DNA from: an uncultured Kineothrix sp.
Lineage (GTDB): Bacteria; Bacillota; Clostridia; Lachnospirales; Lachnospiraceae
Length of the DNA: 64,000 nucleotides
Direction: 5' to 3'
Assembly (NCBI GenBank): GCA_910588855.1
Contig: CAJUSR010000010.1
Coordinates: 62,001-126,000 of the forward strand
Positions 26,701 to 34,840 of this stretch are shown piece after piece. The notes under the pieces are model-generated. The model worked only from the letters and a program-made list of their open reading frames with translations. It searched no databases and was not told the origin of the DNA. Each line of letters opens with the position of its first letter. Positions within the stretch are counted from its first letter, which is position 1. Made by a program: the position numbers and the translations under genes.

Positions 26701-27367
26701 AAAATCCCAATGGATATTTGGAGGCGACGGCTGGGCTTATGACATTGGTTTCGGAGGCTTAGACCACGTGCTGGCCAGCGGCGAAGATATTAACGTCCTT
26801 GTTTTTGACACGGAAGTTTATTCCAATACCGGTGGGCAGGCTTCCAAAGCAACCCCTACCGGCTCCACTGCCAAATTTGCCTCCGGCGGAAAGCGCCGCA
26901 GAAAAAAAGATTTGGCAGCTATGGCTATGACCTATGGCTACGTTTATGTAGCGCAGATTGCTATGGGGGCAGATTATAACCAAACCGTTAAGGCAATTAC
27001 GGAAGCAGAGGCTTATCCCGGTCCCTCCCTTATCATTGCCTATGCCCCTTGCATCAGCCACGGTATCCGCTCCGGTATGGGCAGCTCCCAGCACGAAGAA
27101 GCAAAGGCCGTAGAAGCAGGTTATTGGCACCTTTTCCGTTTCAACCCTGCCTTAAAAGAACAAGGGCAAAACCCTTTTCATTTGGACAGCAAACAGCCTA
27201 CTATGGACTATCGGGAATTTTTATCCGGCGAAAACAGATATCACCTTTTATCAAGGATGCATCCTGATATCGCCGAAGAACTTTTTACCGAAGCTGCCGG
27301 ATACGCGGAAGAAAAATACCAATATTTAAATAAGCTCAGTAAACTATATGACACACATGAGCAGTAA
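23735..27367 (+). CDS. nifJ: Pyruvate:ferredoxin (flavodoxin) oxidoreductase
   Basis: A 1210-residue single-chain enzyme converting pyruvate and CoA to acetyl-CoA, CO2 and reduced ferredoxin. Domain order is canonical: domain I with YPITPSSSMAEYVDEW, a gamma-type domain around 430-560, two [4Fe-4S] motifs (CIQCCRCSFVCP at about 697 and CTGCGSCAGVCPG at about 749), then the TPP domain (HGACAGCGETPYATL, GDGWAYDIGFGGLDH at about 996, and DTEVYSNTGGQ). The first cluster has an additional cysteine (CIQCC). ATG at 23735 follows AAGGAGG by 9 nt; an upstream in-frame ATG at 23651 has no ribosome site. Confidence 0.97.
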   Translation: MKREQKTMDGNQAAAYVAYAYSEVAAIYPITPSSSMAEYVDEWATEGKENIFGQIVKVTEMQSEAGAAGAVHGSLAAGALTSTFTASQGLLLMMPNLYKIAGELLPGVFHVAARTIATHALSIFGDHSDIYACRQTGAAILASGSVQEVMDLSPVAHLAAIKGRLPFLNFFDGFRTSHEMQKINIWPYEDLRDMADLGAVSQFRENALNPDHAKLMGSAQNPDIFFQAREASNIFYNALPALVDTYMEKINAKLGTNYGLFNYYGAHNAEHLIIAMGSVCETIKETIDYLTEHNSGIKAGLIEVHLYRPFSTSHLLALLPDSVARITVLDRTKEPGASGEPLYLDVIAALKDSAYSQIPVFSGRYGLSSKDTDPSQIYAVFQNSLSGKKKHFTIGITDDVTHLSLPVTDSIHTAPSSTICCKFWGLGGDGTVSANKNSIKIIGNHTDKYVQAYFDYDSKKSRGLTVSHLRFGDMPIRSAYLIRQADFVACHNPTYLHKYNMVQEVKDGGIFLLNCYYKEEELDKYLPGQVKRYIAEHNIQLYVIDAIRIGKEIGLNNKISTILQAAFFRLSNLIPIEEARQLMKEAAAISYRKKGEKIIQMNYDAIDRGIEDVLCITIPPEWKHATYEPLDSKLLPDRAEVIDYVEKIQKPITMQEGNSLPVSAFLPYADGSFPSGSTAHERRNAATEVPVWKPENCIQCCRCSFVCPHAVIRPAAMDEAEHQKAPAGMKSLPMTGFPGYTFSITVSETDCTGCGSCAGVCPGKNGEKALVMCPVKEHEERQQYFDYGKSLPIKPEVIEKFKETTVKGSQFKQPMLEFHGACAGCGETPYATLITRLFGKRMYIANATGCSSIWANSSPSTAYTANALGQGPAWSNSLFEDAAEFGYGMVLAQSTIRSHLKETAALLLQQLQQLDKNGNPSPALEDALKKWLNTFPGGAQNDSPSESLIHELQAYISSSCSQSSGFHAGQKQILELCLALQNAKSFLSKKSQWIFGGDGWAYDIGFGGLDHVLASGEDINVLVFDTEVYSNTGGQASKATPTGSTAKFASGGKRRRKKDLAAMAMTYGYVYVAQIAMGADYNQTVKAITEAEAYPGPSLIIAYAPCISHGIRSGMGSSQHEEAKAVEAGYWHLFRFNPALKEQGQNPFHLDSKQPTMDYREFLSGENRYHLLSRMHPDIAEELFTEAAGYAEEKYQYLNKLSKLYDTHEQ

Positions 27368-27390
27368 CGTAGATAAAAAGCTCTATTTAT

Positions 27391-27454
27391 AGATTCAGGT
27401 GTCAAAAGCCTGTCCGATACACTATTTGACAGACCTTTTGGCGCCTGAATTTTT
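27391..27454 (+). terminator. nifJ terminator made from a family 1 palindrome
   Basis: Arms ATTCAGGTGTCAAAAG and CTTTTGGCGCCTGAAT form a stem with two non-complementary positions, enclosing CCTGTCCGATACACTATTTGACAGAC in two halves, and are followed by TTTTT. It is 24 nt after the nifJ stop. The arms match the inverted repeats at 16933-16984 and 29104-29337. Confidence 0.8.
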
Positions 27455-27472
27455 ACCAAAATCTCATCGATG

Positions 27473-27603
27473 CACAAGCAAGTTCACAATTTCCTTACGG
27501 AAATTGGTGACATATTTAATAGGAATTGCGCTGATGTGCAAGTAGGTCTGCAATTTTCTTACGAAAATTGGTGACATATGTTATAATAAAAATTGCGCTG
27601 ATG
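27473..27603 (+). promoter_or_regulatory. Tandem 64-bp duplication with two operator-like dyads
   Basis: Two tandem copies of a 64-bp unit precede the flavodiiron gene. Each carries a perfect 8-bp-arm dyad with spacer TTAC: CAATTTCC-TTAC-GGAAATTG at 27487-27506 and CAATTTTC-TTAC-GAAAATTG at 27551-27570. Each dyad is followed directly by GTGACATAT and then AATTGCGCTGATG. The second copy holds a perfect -10 TATAAT at 27582-27587; the first has the weaker TTTAAT. The arm changes are compensatory, which suggests a protein or RNA structure is conserved. Confidence 0.7.
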
Positions 27604-27655
27604 AGCGTGTTAGGAATTGGATAAAATACGAATTAAAAGAAAAGAGGTATCTATT

Positions 27656-28831
27656 ATGAAAGCAGCAAAAGTAAAAGAAGGAATTTATTGGGTCGGAGCT
27701 GTGGATTGGAATATCCGTAATTTTCATGGCTATAGTACGGAAAAGGGAACTTCTTACGGGGCTTACCTTATTGTCGATGAAAAAGTTACACTAATCGATA
27801 CCGTTAAAGCTCCTTTTGCAGAGGAAATGCTCTCCCGTATCAGCGATATCCTCCCGCCGGAAAAAATTGACATTATAATATCCAATCATGTGGAAATGGA
27901 TCATTCCGGCGCTTTGCCCGTTATCCGGCAACATTGCCCCAATGCTTCTATTTATACAAGCAGTCCCGCCGGGGTCAAAGGGCTTACCGCACATTACGGC
28001 GACTTTGAATATATCCCTGTAAAAACCGGGGAGTCTATTTCTATCGGCAAACGCACCTTAACTTTTGTATCCACCCCGATGCTCCATTGGCCGGATAATA
28101 TGGTTACTTATTGCCCGGAGGAAAAAATCCTTTTCTCCAACGATGCTTTTGGGCAGCACTATGCCACTACCGCACATTTCGATGATGAAGCCGACCTCCC
28201 GACTATATTGCAAGAAGCAAAAAAATATTACGGGAATATTATTATGTGTTTCGGAAGGCAGGTACAGACTGCATGGAATGCCATAAGCAGCCTGGACATT
28301 GATATCCTTGCCCCCAGCCACGGCATTATATGGCGCAGCCACATAAAAGACATTCTCGATGCCTATACCACATGGAGCGCTAATGCGCCGAAAACAGGCG
28401 CCGTCGTTGTTTTTGACAGCATGTGGCATTCTACGGAAAAAATAGCGAAAACCATCTGCGAAGCTTTTGCAGACAATGGAATCCCTGCTAAATTATATGA
28501 TTTAAAAGCAGACCACTACTCCAACATCGTACCGGAATTGTTGGATAGCAAATACATTGCCGTAGGATCCCCTACTATCAACAATCAAATGCTGCCTACC
28601 GTTTCCGCCTTTTTATGCTACATGAAGGGGCTCTCCCCTAAAAACAGGGAAGCTTTTGCCTTCGGTTCCTATGGATGGAGCGGGCAAAGCATTGAACTGG
28701 TAGAAAAAGAACTGGAAGCTGCTGGATTCCATATTTGCCTGGACAGAATACGCATCAATTACATCCCTTCCGAAGAACATTTGAATGAAATTTATAAAAA
28801 TGTACAAAATATGATTGAACAGACAAAATAA
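27656..28831 (+). CDS. Flavodiiron protein (FprA family, A-type flavoprotein)
   Basis: A 391-residue enzyme reducing O2 to water, or NO to N2O, in anaerobes. The N-terminal metallo-beta-lactamase fold carries the diiron ligands HVEMDH (near 79-84), plus a later His in STPMLHWPD and a Asp in FSNDAFGQH. From about residue 255 a flavodoxin domain begins (VVVFDSMWHSTEKIA) and holds FMN. ATG at 27656 follows AAAGAGG. The rubredoxin gene 26 nt downstream encodes its usual electron donor. Expression is probably controlled by the duplicated dyads upstream. Confidence 0.95.
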   Translation: MKAAKVKEGIYWVGAVDWNIRNFHGYSTEKGTSYGAYLIVDEKVTLIDTVKAPFAEEMLSRISDILPPEKIDIIISNHVEMDHSGALPVIRQHCPNASIYTSSPAGVKGLTAHYGDFEYIPVKTGESISIGKRTLTFVSTPMLHWPDNMVTYCPEEKILFSNDAFGQHYATTAHFDDEADLPTILQEAKKYYGNIIMCFGRQVQTAWNAISSLDIDILAPSHGIIWRSHIKDILDAYTTWSANAPKTGAVVVFDSMWHSTEKIAKTICEAFADNGIPAKLYDLKADHYSNIVPELLDSKYIAVGSPTINNQMLPTVSAFLCYMKGLSPKNREAFAFGSYGWSGQSIELVEKELEAAGFHICLDRIRINYIPSEEHLNEIYKNVQNMIEQTK

Positions 28832-28856
28832 TCATAAATAAAGGATGTGCATTGTC

Positions 28857-29015
28857 ATGGAAAAATATGTTTGCGGCCCTTGCGGCTACATTTACGACCC
28901 GGAAGCCGGCGACCCGAACAGCGGAGTTGCCCCCGGCACACCATTTGAAGATTTGCCGGACAGTTGGGTATGCCCGATATGCGGGCTTGGCAAAGAAGTT
29001 TTTGAAAAATTATAG
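28857..29015 (+). CDS. Rubredoxin
   Basis: A 52-residue iron protein, short but complete. The two knuckles that bind one Fe are present: CGPCGYIYDP at residues 6-15 and CPICG at 39-43, separated by the family stretch FEDLPDSWVCP. It would pass electrons to the flavodiiron protein encoded 26 nt upstream or to reverse rubrerythrin. AAAGGATG is the ribosome site. A terminator follows at 29059-29099. Confidence 0.96.
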   Translation: MEKYVCGPCGYIYDPEAGDPNSGVAPGTPFEDLPDSWVCPICGLGKEVFEKL

Positions 29016-29058
29016 GGCAAAACCAATATAATATTTTTAAAAACAACCACTTAAATAA

Positions 29059-29099
29059 GCAGCGGCGGCAAAATAGAAATTTTTGCCGCCGCTTTCTTA
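29059..29099 (+). terminator. Terminator of the flavodiiron-rubredoxin operon
   Basis: GCGGCGGCAAAA pairs with TTTTGCCGCCGC around a short loop and is followed by TTTCTTAT. It lies 44 nt after the rubredoxin stop codon. Confidence 0.88.
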
Positions 29100-29103
29100 T
29101 AGA

Positions 29104-29337
29104 AAGATTCGGGTGCCAAAAGGTCTGCCCGGTGGCGCTTGGCATATAGCACAAAAGAATGTTCTGCAAGTGACTTTTGTACGATGGAGAGGAGACTCTA
29201 AAATCGCGGAAGCCAATGCTGAACACGATTTTGTCTTAAGAGGCTCATCGGAATGTTCCGTACAACGGAACGCGCACAACATTCTTTCGTGCCATATGCC
29301 AAGCGCCACCGGGCAGACCTTTTGGCACCCGAATCAT
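29104..29337. mobile_element. MITE-like palindromic element (family 1, long copy)
   Basis: A 230-bp element with perfect 41-bp terminal inverted repeats: left arm 29106-29146 begins GATTCGGGTGCCAAAAGG, right arm 29295-29335 ends CCTTTTGGCACCCGAATC. The arms continue inward for about 20 more positions with three mismatches (around AAAGAATGTT). The centre has further partial complementarity (AAATCG with CGATTT). It has no credible gene; ORFs crossing it on both strands are products of the symmetry. It fills most of the 347-nt gap between rubredoxin and proS. The shorter copies at 16933 and 27391 use the same outer arm. Confidence 0.75.
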
Positions 29338-29362
29338 ATAAAATAAATCTGTTTACCCGACT

Positions 29363-30793
29363 TTAATAAGCCCTTCCCCAATAAACCATTTTTTTAGCCG
29401 GTTTCCCGCAGTATACGCAAGTATCCGACAAGCATTCCTGTTCGTAAGGCATACAGCGGCTTGTCACGCCCATATCTTCCTTCACCTTCTCTTCGCATTC
29501 CCTGTCGCCGCACCACATCGCTTTCACAAACCCGGACTTTTCCATAAATGTCCTTACAAATTCGTCCTTCGTTGCTGCCGTATAAATATGGGAATCCAGA
29601 TGCGCCTTGGCTTTCTGGTACATATTTGCCTGAATGTTATCCAGGATTTCTTCCACCGCTTTTTCCAGTTCATCCAGCATCACCTCAACCTTTTGTCCAT
29701 TGTCGCGCCTACAGATGACACATTTCCCCGCCTCGATATCCTTCGGACCAATCTCCACGCGGATGGGGATCCCCCTCATCTCCTGCTCTGAAAACTTCCA
29801 TCCCGGGCTCTTATCCGAGTCATCCACTTTTACACGGAAACCGGAAAGCCGTTTTTTCAACTCATATGCCTTATCCAATACCCCTTCCTTTTTCTGCTGG
29901 ATTGGGATTATCATCACTTGTATAGGAGCAACCTTCGGCGGAAGCACCAGACCGGAATTATCCCCATGTACCATAATAATCGCGCCGATTATCCTCGTAG
30001 ACATTCCCCAGGACGTCTGATATACATATTTCAGCTTATTGTCTTTATCCGTAAATTGAATATCAAACGCTTTCGCAAAACCGTCCCCAAAATTATGGCT
30101 CGTTCCTGACTGCAAAGCTTTGCCGTCATGCATCAATGCTTCAATCGTATATGTCGCTTCTGCCCCGGCAAATTTTTCTTTTTCTGTTTTACGGCCCTTT
30201 ACTACCGGAATAGCCAAAACCTGCTCGCAAAAATCCGCATAGATATTCAACATCTGTTCTGTCCTTGCCTGTGCCTCTTCTGCCGTAGCATGCGCCGTAT
30301 GCCCCTCCTGCCACAAGAACTCTCTGGAACGGAGAAACGGTCTTGTTTCCTTTTCCCAGCGGACAACGCTGCACCACTGGTTATAAACTTTAGGCAAATC
30401 CCTATATGAATGAATATCCCCTTTATAAAAATCACAGAACAACGTTTCCGATGTAGGGCGCACACACATCCTCTCTTGTAACGGATTTAGCCCACCGTGT
30501 GTCACCCATGCCACTTCCGGCGCAAATCCTTCCACATGGTCTTTTTCCTTTTGCAGCAAACCTTCCGGTATAAACATGGGCATATATACATTTTCCACGC
30601 CCGATGCCTTAAACATATCATCCAGCTGCCTTTGGATTAATTCCCAAATCGCATAGCCAGCCGGTTTAATCACCATGCATCCCTTCACGTTGGAATAATC
30701 AATTAATTCCGCTTTCTTCACTACATCCGTATACCACTGGGCAAAATCTTCATCCATAGACGTAATTGCCTCCACTAACTTTTTGTCAGCCAT
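29363..30793 (-). CDS. proS: Prolyl-tRNA synthetase (archaeal/eukaryal-like type)
   Basis: A 476-residue class II aminoacyl-tRNA synthetase charging tRNA(Pro). Motif 2 is in the region RWEKETRPFLRSREFLWQEG, motif 3 in SWGMSTRIIGAIIMVHGD, with the TXE-like RPTSETLFCDFY between. It lacks the editing insertion of the long bacterial ProS, has the anticodon-binding domain, and ends in a zinc-binding tail (CGDRECEEKVK, CVYCGKPAKKMVYWGRAY), the marks of the short type. ATG at 30793 has GGAGA upstream. A T-box leader precedes it. Confidence 0.95.
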   Translation of the reverse strand: MADKKLVEAITSMDEDFAQWYTDVVKKAELIDYSNVKGCMVIKPAGYAIWELIQRQLDDMFKASGVENVYMPMFIPEGLLQKEKDHVEGFAPEVAWVTHGGLNPLQERMCVRPTSETLFCDFYKGDIHSYRDLPKVYNQWCSVVRWEKETRPFLRSREFLWQEGHTAHATAEEAQARTEQMLNIYADFCEQVLAIPVVKGRKTEKEKFAGAEATYTIEALMHDGKALQSGTSHNFGDGFAKAFDIQFTDKDNKLKYVYQTSWGMSTRIIGAIIMVHGDNSGLVLPPKVAPIQVMIIPIQQKKEGVLDKAYELKKRLSGFRVKVDDSDKSPGWKFSEQEMRGIPIRVEIGPKDIEAGKCVICRRDNGQKVEVMLDELEKAVEEILDNIQANMYQKAKAHLDSHIYTAATKDEFVRTFMEKSGFVKAMWCGDRECEEKVKEDMGVTSRCMPYEQECLSDTCVYCGKPAKKMVYWGRAY

Positions 30794-30854
30794 TTCCCTT
30801 CTCCTTTCATGACTCGTTTTCAAACAACTTCTATTTCTTCTGCACAAAGCTGCG

Positions 30855-31120
30855 CATTAAGAAACACCGGATACCCATCCCCAAAAGGGACCGGATATCC
30901 GGTGTTACCACCCTAATTAATGCAATTCCTCTGCCATTGCCGGCAGTTCCTATCTTATGCATCCTCTTCTCTTACCGTTAACGCCGGTGTTACGTTGGAT
31001 TTATGCAAACTGGCTTCTGCTGTTCGTCCAAGACTCCAAGGCCGGTTCCGAGCCCTTCTGTAAGAACCTTTCACCAAACGGTTCCCTCTCTGATACATAT
31101 CTGCCCGTACTATTCCTCTT
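30855..31120 (-). ncRNA. T-box leader riboswitch of proS
   Basis: A cis-acting leader that lets uncharged tRNA(Pro) switch on proS. On the minus strand the T-box core TTAGGGTGGTAACACCGG is at about 30900-30917, and it is immediately followed by the terminator hairpin 30859-30905 (ACACCGGATA with TATCCGGTGT, then TTTCTT). The antiterminator uses the same CCGG stretch. Upstream are stem I elements: AGAGAG, GGAACC..GGTTC, and a CCG triplet at 31043-31045 in CGGAACCGGC that could be the proline specifier. The specifier assignment is tentative; the T-box itself is clear. Confidence 0.88.
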
Positions 31121-31192
31121 CCACGTCAAAATGTGTATTATCTTTATGTGATTAGATTTTAGGAGAAAAAACAGCATTTGTCAACTCCAATC

Positions 31193-32950
31193 TTAGGAAG
31201 CCCCCATTACATGCTGCTTTTTTAACAAAGCAAAAAATTCTTCTTCCGGCATCGGCTTTGCATAATAATATCCCTGCACCTGATCGCATCCGATACTCTC
31301 CAGCAAATCTATCTGCTCTTTTGTCTCCACACCTTCCGCCAGCAGACCCAATTCCAGCTTATCTGCCATCAAAACTACCTGTTCCAGTATCATCCTCCCT
31401 TTTCCCGATACCATCATATTCTCCATAAACTTTTTGTCCAATTTGATGACATCAAACGGAGTCTCCAAAAGAATATTCAAAGAAGAATAACCGCTCCCAA
31501 AATCATCCATCAGCAAGGTAAACCCTGCTTCTTTTAGCTGTAATGCTTTCAAACTTATCTGCTGGTCGTCTGCGGATTCCGTAATCTCCAGTTCCAGCAA
31601 ACCTTTGGAAATACCATTGCCCTCTATCATTTCGGAAAGCATCTGTACACACTCGTTATCCTGCAGATGCACCCTTGAGACATTCACCGAAACCGGGCAA
31701 GTCATTATCCCTTCATCCTCGCACCTTTTAATAAAGCGGCAAGCCTCCGCCCATATATAATAATCCACTTTTTTAATAAAACCGTTTTCCTCAATAATCG
31801 GGATAAACTGATTCGGGTAAATCATCCCCCGTTCCGGATGGCTCCATCTTACCAAAGCTTCCGCCCCGATAATCTCATTTTTTGCAATGCTGTACTTAGG
31901 CTGCAAATACATCATAAACTGCCTGTCCGTAATCGCCGCCTGCATGTTTTCCTCAATAAACTTTTTATTGTACAGCGACAATTTGAACTGTTCTTTATAA
32001 AATATAATATTAGTCAGAATATTATTCTTTGCCGTCTTCCTGGCCATAGCAGCCCTGTCTTCCATCTGCCGCTGTTCCATTTCCCTGTCTTCTACCGTAT
32101 ATACTCCATAGGAAAGCTGTAGCTTAATATCTTTAAAGCTATTGATTCTGCTATTCAACTGCTTTATTAACTCTAACAGTTCCTGTTCCTCTTCGTATTC
32201 CGTCACTACCATAAATACATCGCTGCGCAAATTTACAAAATACTGCTTTTTGTGGCAGCATTCTTCTAACTGCACCATAATAAAGTCTAAAATTTCATCC
32301 CCTATCTTTTCCCCGTATATATCATTAATAATCTTAAATTTCCTGATATCAAACTGGATAAATGCAATATTCCTGGATGAAGCAAACAAAAGCTCATTTA
32401 CATTCCTCCGAAAATCGGGAATATTGTTTTTCCCTTTTAAAATATTGCGTACTTCATGGTTTTTCGGTATATCTTCCAGACGGATACTGCTTTCCTTTAC
32501 TTTTTTCAGATATTCCTCCAATATCGTTTCCAGTATTTCAATACTTGCATTAATTGCCTCCGGGCATCTTTGTAAAATCAGCCCTTCTTTACGGATAGCC
32601 GCCATTTCTTCCGGCCTCGAAATATCTTTCCCCAAAATATCCCTACAATTTACACAGCCGCCCATCTTTTCCATAAAAAGCTCTATAAACTCGTCCGTTT
32701 TTTTATTACCATATACCTCTAATTCCCTATCCTGGGAATCATAAAAGCCGAACCCCATCCCCAATACCAGCATAGATGCCGTAATACAACCGCAAACCCC
32801 GCCTTGGCGCATCCCCCCGCCAAAACATGTGCTGATTTTCAATGCCGTCTTCAAATCCAACCCAAAATCTTCCGCAAATGCACCGAATAGTGCTTGTGAA
32901 CAATGATACTGTTGATGAAGAAGATGAAATGCTTTCTCCTTATGTGTCAT
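31193..32950 (-). CDS. C_GCAxxG_C_C redox domain fused to degenerate GGDEF and EAL
   Basis: A 585-residue cytoplasmic fusion. Residues 1-150 match the C_GCAxxG_C_C family of putative redox proteins: YHCSQALFGAFAEDFGLD, FGGGMRQGGVCGC, and GGCVNCRDILG, with cysteines at about 17, 42, 53, 55, 99, 102 and 129. Residues 190-300 are a GGDEF domain whose signature reads RSDVF, so it should not make c-di-GMP. Residues 335-575 are an EAL phosphodiesterase with the key residues present: EAL (364-366), ITES, DDFGSGYSS (482 on), VIKLDK and AEGVET. ATG at 32950 suits the family start; ATG 32962 and TTG 32983 are alternatives. Confidence 0.87.
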   Translation of the reverse strand: MTHKEKAFHLLHQQYHCSQALFGAFAEDFGLDLKTALKISTCFGGGMRQGGVCGCITASMLVLGMGFGFYDSQDRELEVYGNKKTDEFIELFMEKMGGCVNCRDILGKDISRPEEMAAIRKEGLILQRCPEAINASIEILETILEEYLKKVKESSIRLEDIPKNHEVRNILKGKNNIPDFRRNVNELLFASSRNIAFIQFDIRKFKIINDIYGEKIGDEILDFIMVQLEECCHKKQYFVNLRSDVFMVVTEYEEEQELLELIKQLNSRINSFKDIKLQLSYGVYTVEDREMEQRQMEDRAAMARKTAKNNILTNIIFYKEQFKLSLYNKKFIEENMQAAITDRQFMMYLQPKYSIAKNEIIGAEALVRWSHPERGMIYPNQFIPIIEENGFIKKVDYYIWAEACRFIKRCEDEGIMTCPVSVNVSRVHLQDNECVQMLSEMIEGNGISKGLLELEITESADDQQISLKALQLKEAGFTLLMDDFGSGYSSLNILLETPFDVIKLDKKFMENMMVSGKGRMILEQVVLMADKLELGLLAEGVETKEQIDLLESIGCDQVQGYYYAKPMPEEEFFALLKKQHVMGAS

Positions 32951-33139
32951 CCTATCCCCCATTTCCGTTCCCGGCCGTTCCAAAACTTCTAAAATTACAA
33001 TTGCTTCAACAAAAAATATAATAACATTCTAACAAACTTAACCGGAATTGGGAAGCACAAAATGATATCTTTGCACGATTTTTTATAAAAAACAGGCTTT
33101 TTCATTCGTTATTTTTCACAATTCGGTTAAAACAACATT

Positions 33140-34840
33140 TCAAAACAGGGCATCCTCCTGTTCTTTTATCAAAGCCTCCCCCATTCCTAACATCAAAAAC
33201 ATAAACGGTGTACTTAATATCTGCTGGAAACTTACTATATTATGTATCGTATAGGCAAATGCACTCAACGCAAAAATATACAAATATTTTTTTCTGCCCT
33301 TCAACGCTTTTTCCGCACCCGATATAAAGCGCACCACCGCGCTGATAAATATCCCTCCGTAACTGATAAACCCAAAAATCCCCTGATTCACCAAAACCGT
33401 CAGCCATTCATTGTGGGCATTGGTCAGCCTGGCCCCGTCAAACTGCTTTATCACCGTTTTTGCCAAATCCGGCAAAGTATACAAATACATGGCAAAGCAG
33501 TCCGGGCCCACTCCTATGAATTTTTTCCATCCATGCATATTCCGGTATATCTCCGCGCCCGCAGACCAAGTTGCCCCTCTGGCGCTGCCCCATTCACTGC
33601 TGAATACCAAAGCCGACAATTTGCCCATAAACCGTATACCGCCTTCCACCCTCGTATTTAGAATGAGCAAAAAAATATATACCCCTATTATGACCACTAC
33701 TGCCAGAATGGCAATCTGCCGTATCATTTTATAAGTCTTCCCATCCGTCGCTTTCTTTCTCCCTGCCAGACAAACAAGCAGATAAACAACACACATCGCA
33801 AGCAGCATAAAAAGCGTGGCCCTGGAAATGGTAATCCGATCACTTAATGTACCCTCATAGAAGTCAAACGCCTCCGGTCGCAGAACCCTCCATAGCCGAA
33901 GACCCTGGCATGTTGCAAAAAATAAAATGACCAATTCGCAGAACCGTCTTATCTTTTTCCTGCTATTTAAGGAAAGGCAAAAAGTAAAAATATACAGCCC
34001 GGCAAATACCGGAAACGCGCTGTTGCTCCCCTGGCTCACCCCAGTCGCAATCCCTATCATTGTACAAAGAAGGGCCAGAGCCCTAATCCATATCTCTTCC
34101 CCGCACCAATACATAATAAATCCAACCGGAAAAAGCACCGCCCAGAACCCACAGTACCAGTTAATGTTCCCCAGGGTAGACAGGCACCCATTGTTTGCCC
34201 CCTGTACTTGGATAGGGAATATGGAAAACCGGTTCAATACACCCAATGTAAAAACAACCGTCGCTGCCCCCATAAATACCAGCAATAATTTTTCTTCATA
34301 TTCCCAAAAATGCGCTACCAGAAAATAGGAAATGACAAAGGCAATCTGCGTCAGCAGCCCCATATTCCATCCCCTTTCCCCCCATAAAGCCATTTCTTTA
34401 AATTCCGAACACAAATAGGAAACAACCACGCTAACCCCATAGGCCCCCACAGCCCAATCCGTTACCGAAAAACGGATTTTCCGGAAAGCTTCCGTTTCCC
34501 CTCCTTTATTTCCATATTTATCCCTGATTCGGAAAAAAATGCAGAGCAAAACAAGAGGGATAATCAGCCCAAAGCCCCCGATTGTCATCACCTTATAAAA
34601 ATTAAATTTTTCCTTCCCCACATCCGTATAGCCATCTTTCAAATAAAACGGGTACAGGCAAAAAACAATAAATAAATATGCCGTAATCAGCAGGGAAGCA
34701 GTCTCTTCGCAAAATCCCCGAAACGAAAACCCGGCTTCCTCTTCTTCCTCCGGTTCGCTTTCCCTTATTTCATTTTCTTCCTCAAAATCCTCCCTATATG
34801 CGTTATTCCCCTCTTCCTTCCGTTCCTTTACCACTTCCAT
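33140..34840 (-). CDS. O-antigen ligase-like (Wzy_C) polytopic membrane protein
   Basis: A 566-residue membrane protein with an acidic N-terminal tail (about 40 residues rich in E) and 11-13 hydrophobic segments. The large loop near residue 450 carries the WaaL/Wzy-type pattern GVGPDCFAMYLYTLPD and TNAHNEWLTVLVNQGIFG, the H-N-E-W part being the family signature. Such proteins join or polymerise surface polysaccharide. No glycosyltransferase gene is adjacent, so the substrate is open. The ATG at 34840 follows AAGGAG and overlaps the upstream AI-2E-family gene by 38 nt, suggesting coupling. Confidence 0.83.
   Translation of the reverse strand: MEVVKERKEEGNNAYREDFEEENEIRESEPEEEEEAGFSFRGFCEETASLLITAYLFIVFCLYPFYLKDGYTDVGKEKFNFYKVMTIGGFGLIIPLVLLCIFFRIRDKYGNKGGETEAFRKIRFSVTDWAVGAYGVSVVVSYLCSEFKEMALWGERGWNMGLLTQIAFVISYFLVAHFWEYEEKLLLVFMGAATVVFTLGVLNRFSIFPIQVQGANNGCLSTLGNINWYCGFWAVLFPVGFIMYWCGEEIWIRALALLCTMIGIATGVSQGSNSAFPVFAGLYIFTFCLSLNSRKKIRRFCELVILFFATCQGLRLWRVLRPEAFDFYEGTLSDRITISRATLFMLLAMCVVYLLVCLAGRKKATDGKTYKMIRQIAILAVVVIIGVYIFLLILNTRVEGGIRFMGKLSALVFSSEWGSARGATWSAGAEIYRNMHGWKKFIGVGPDCFAMYLYTLPDLAKTVIKQFDGARLTNAHNEWLTVLVNQGIFGFISYGGIFISAVVRFISGAEKALKGRKKYLYIFALSAFAYTIHNIVSFQQILSTPFMFLMLGMGEALIKEQEDALF

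Noticed and set aside
29083..29346. ORFs on both strands through the palindromic element
   Set aside because: They mirror each other because the arms are inverted copies; no ribosome site or family.
32142..32744. A 200-codon plus-strand ORF inside the GGDEF-EAL gene
   Set aside because: Ser/Phe-rich shadow sequence antisense to conserved domains; no start signal.
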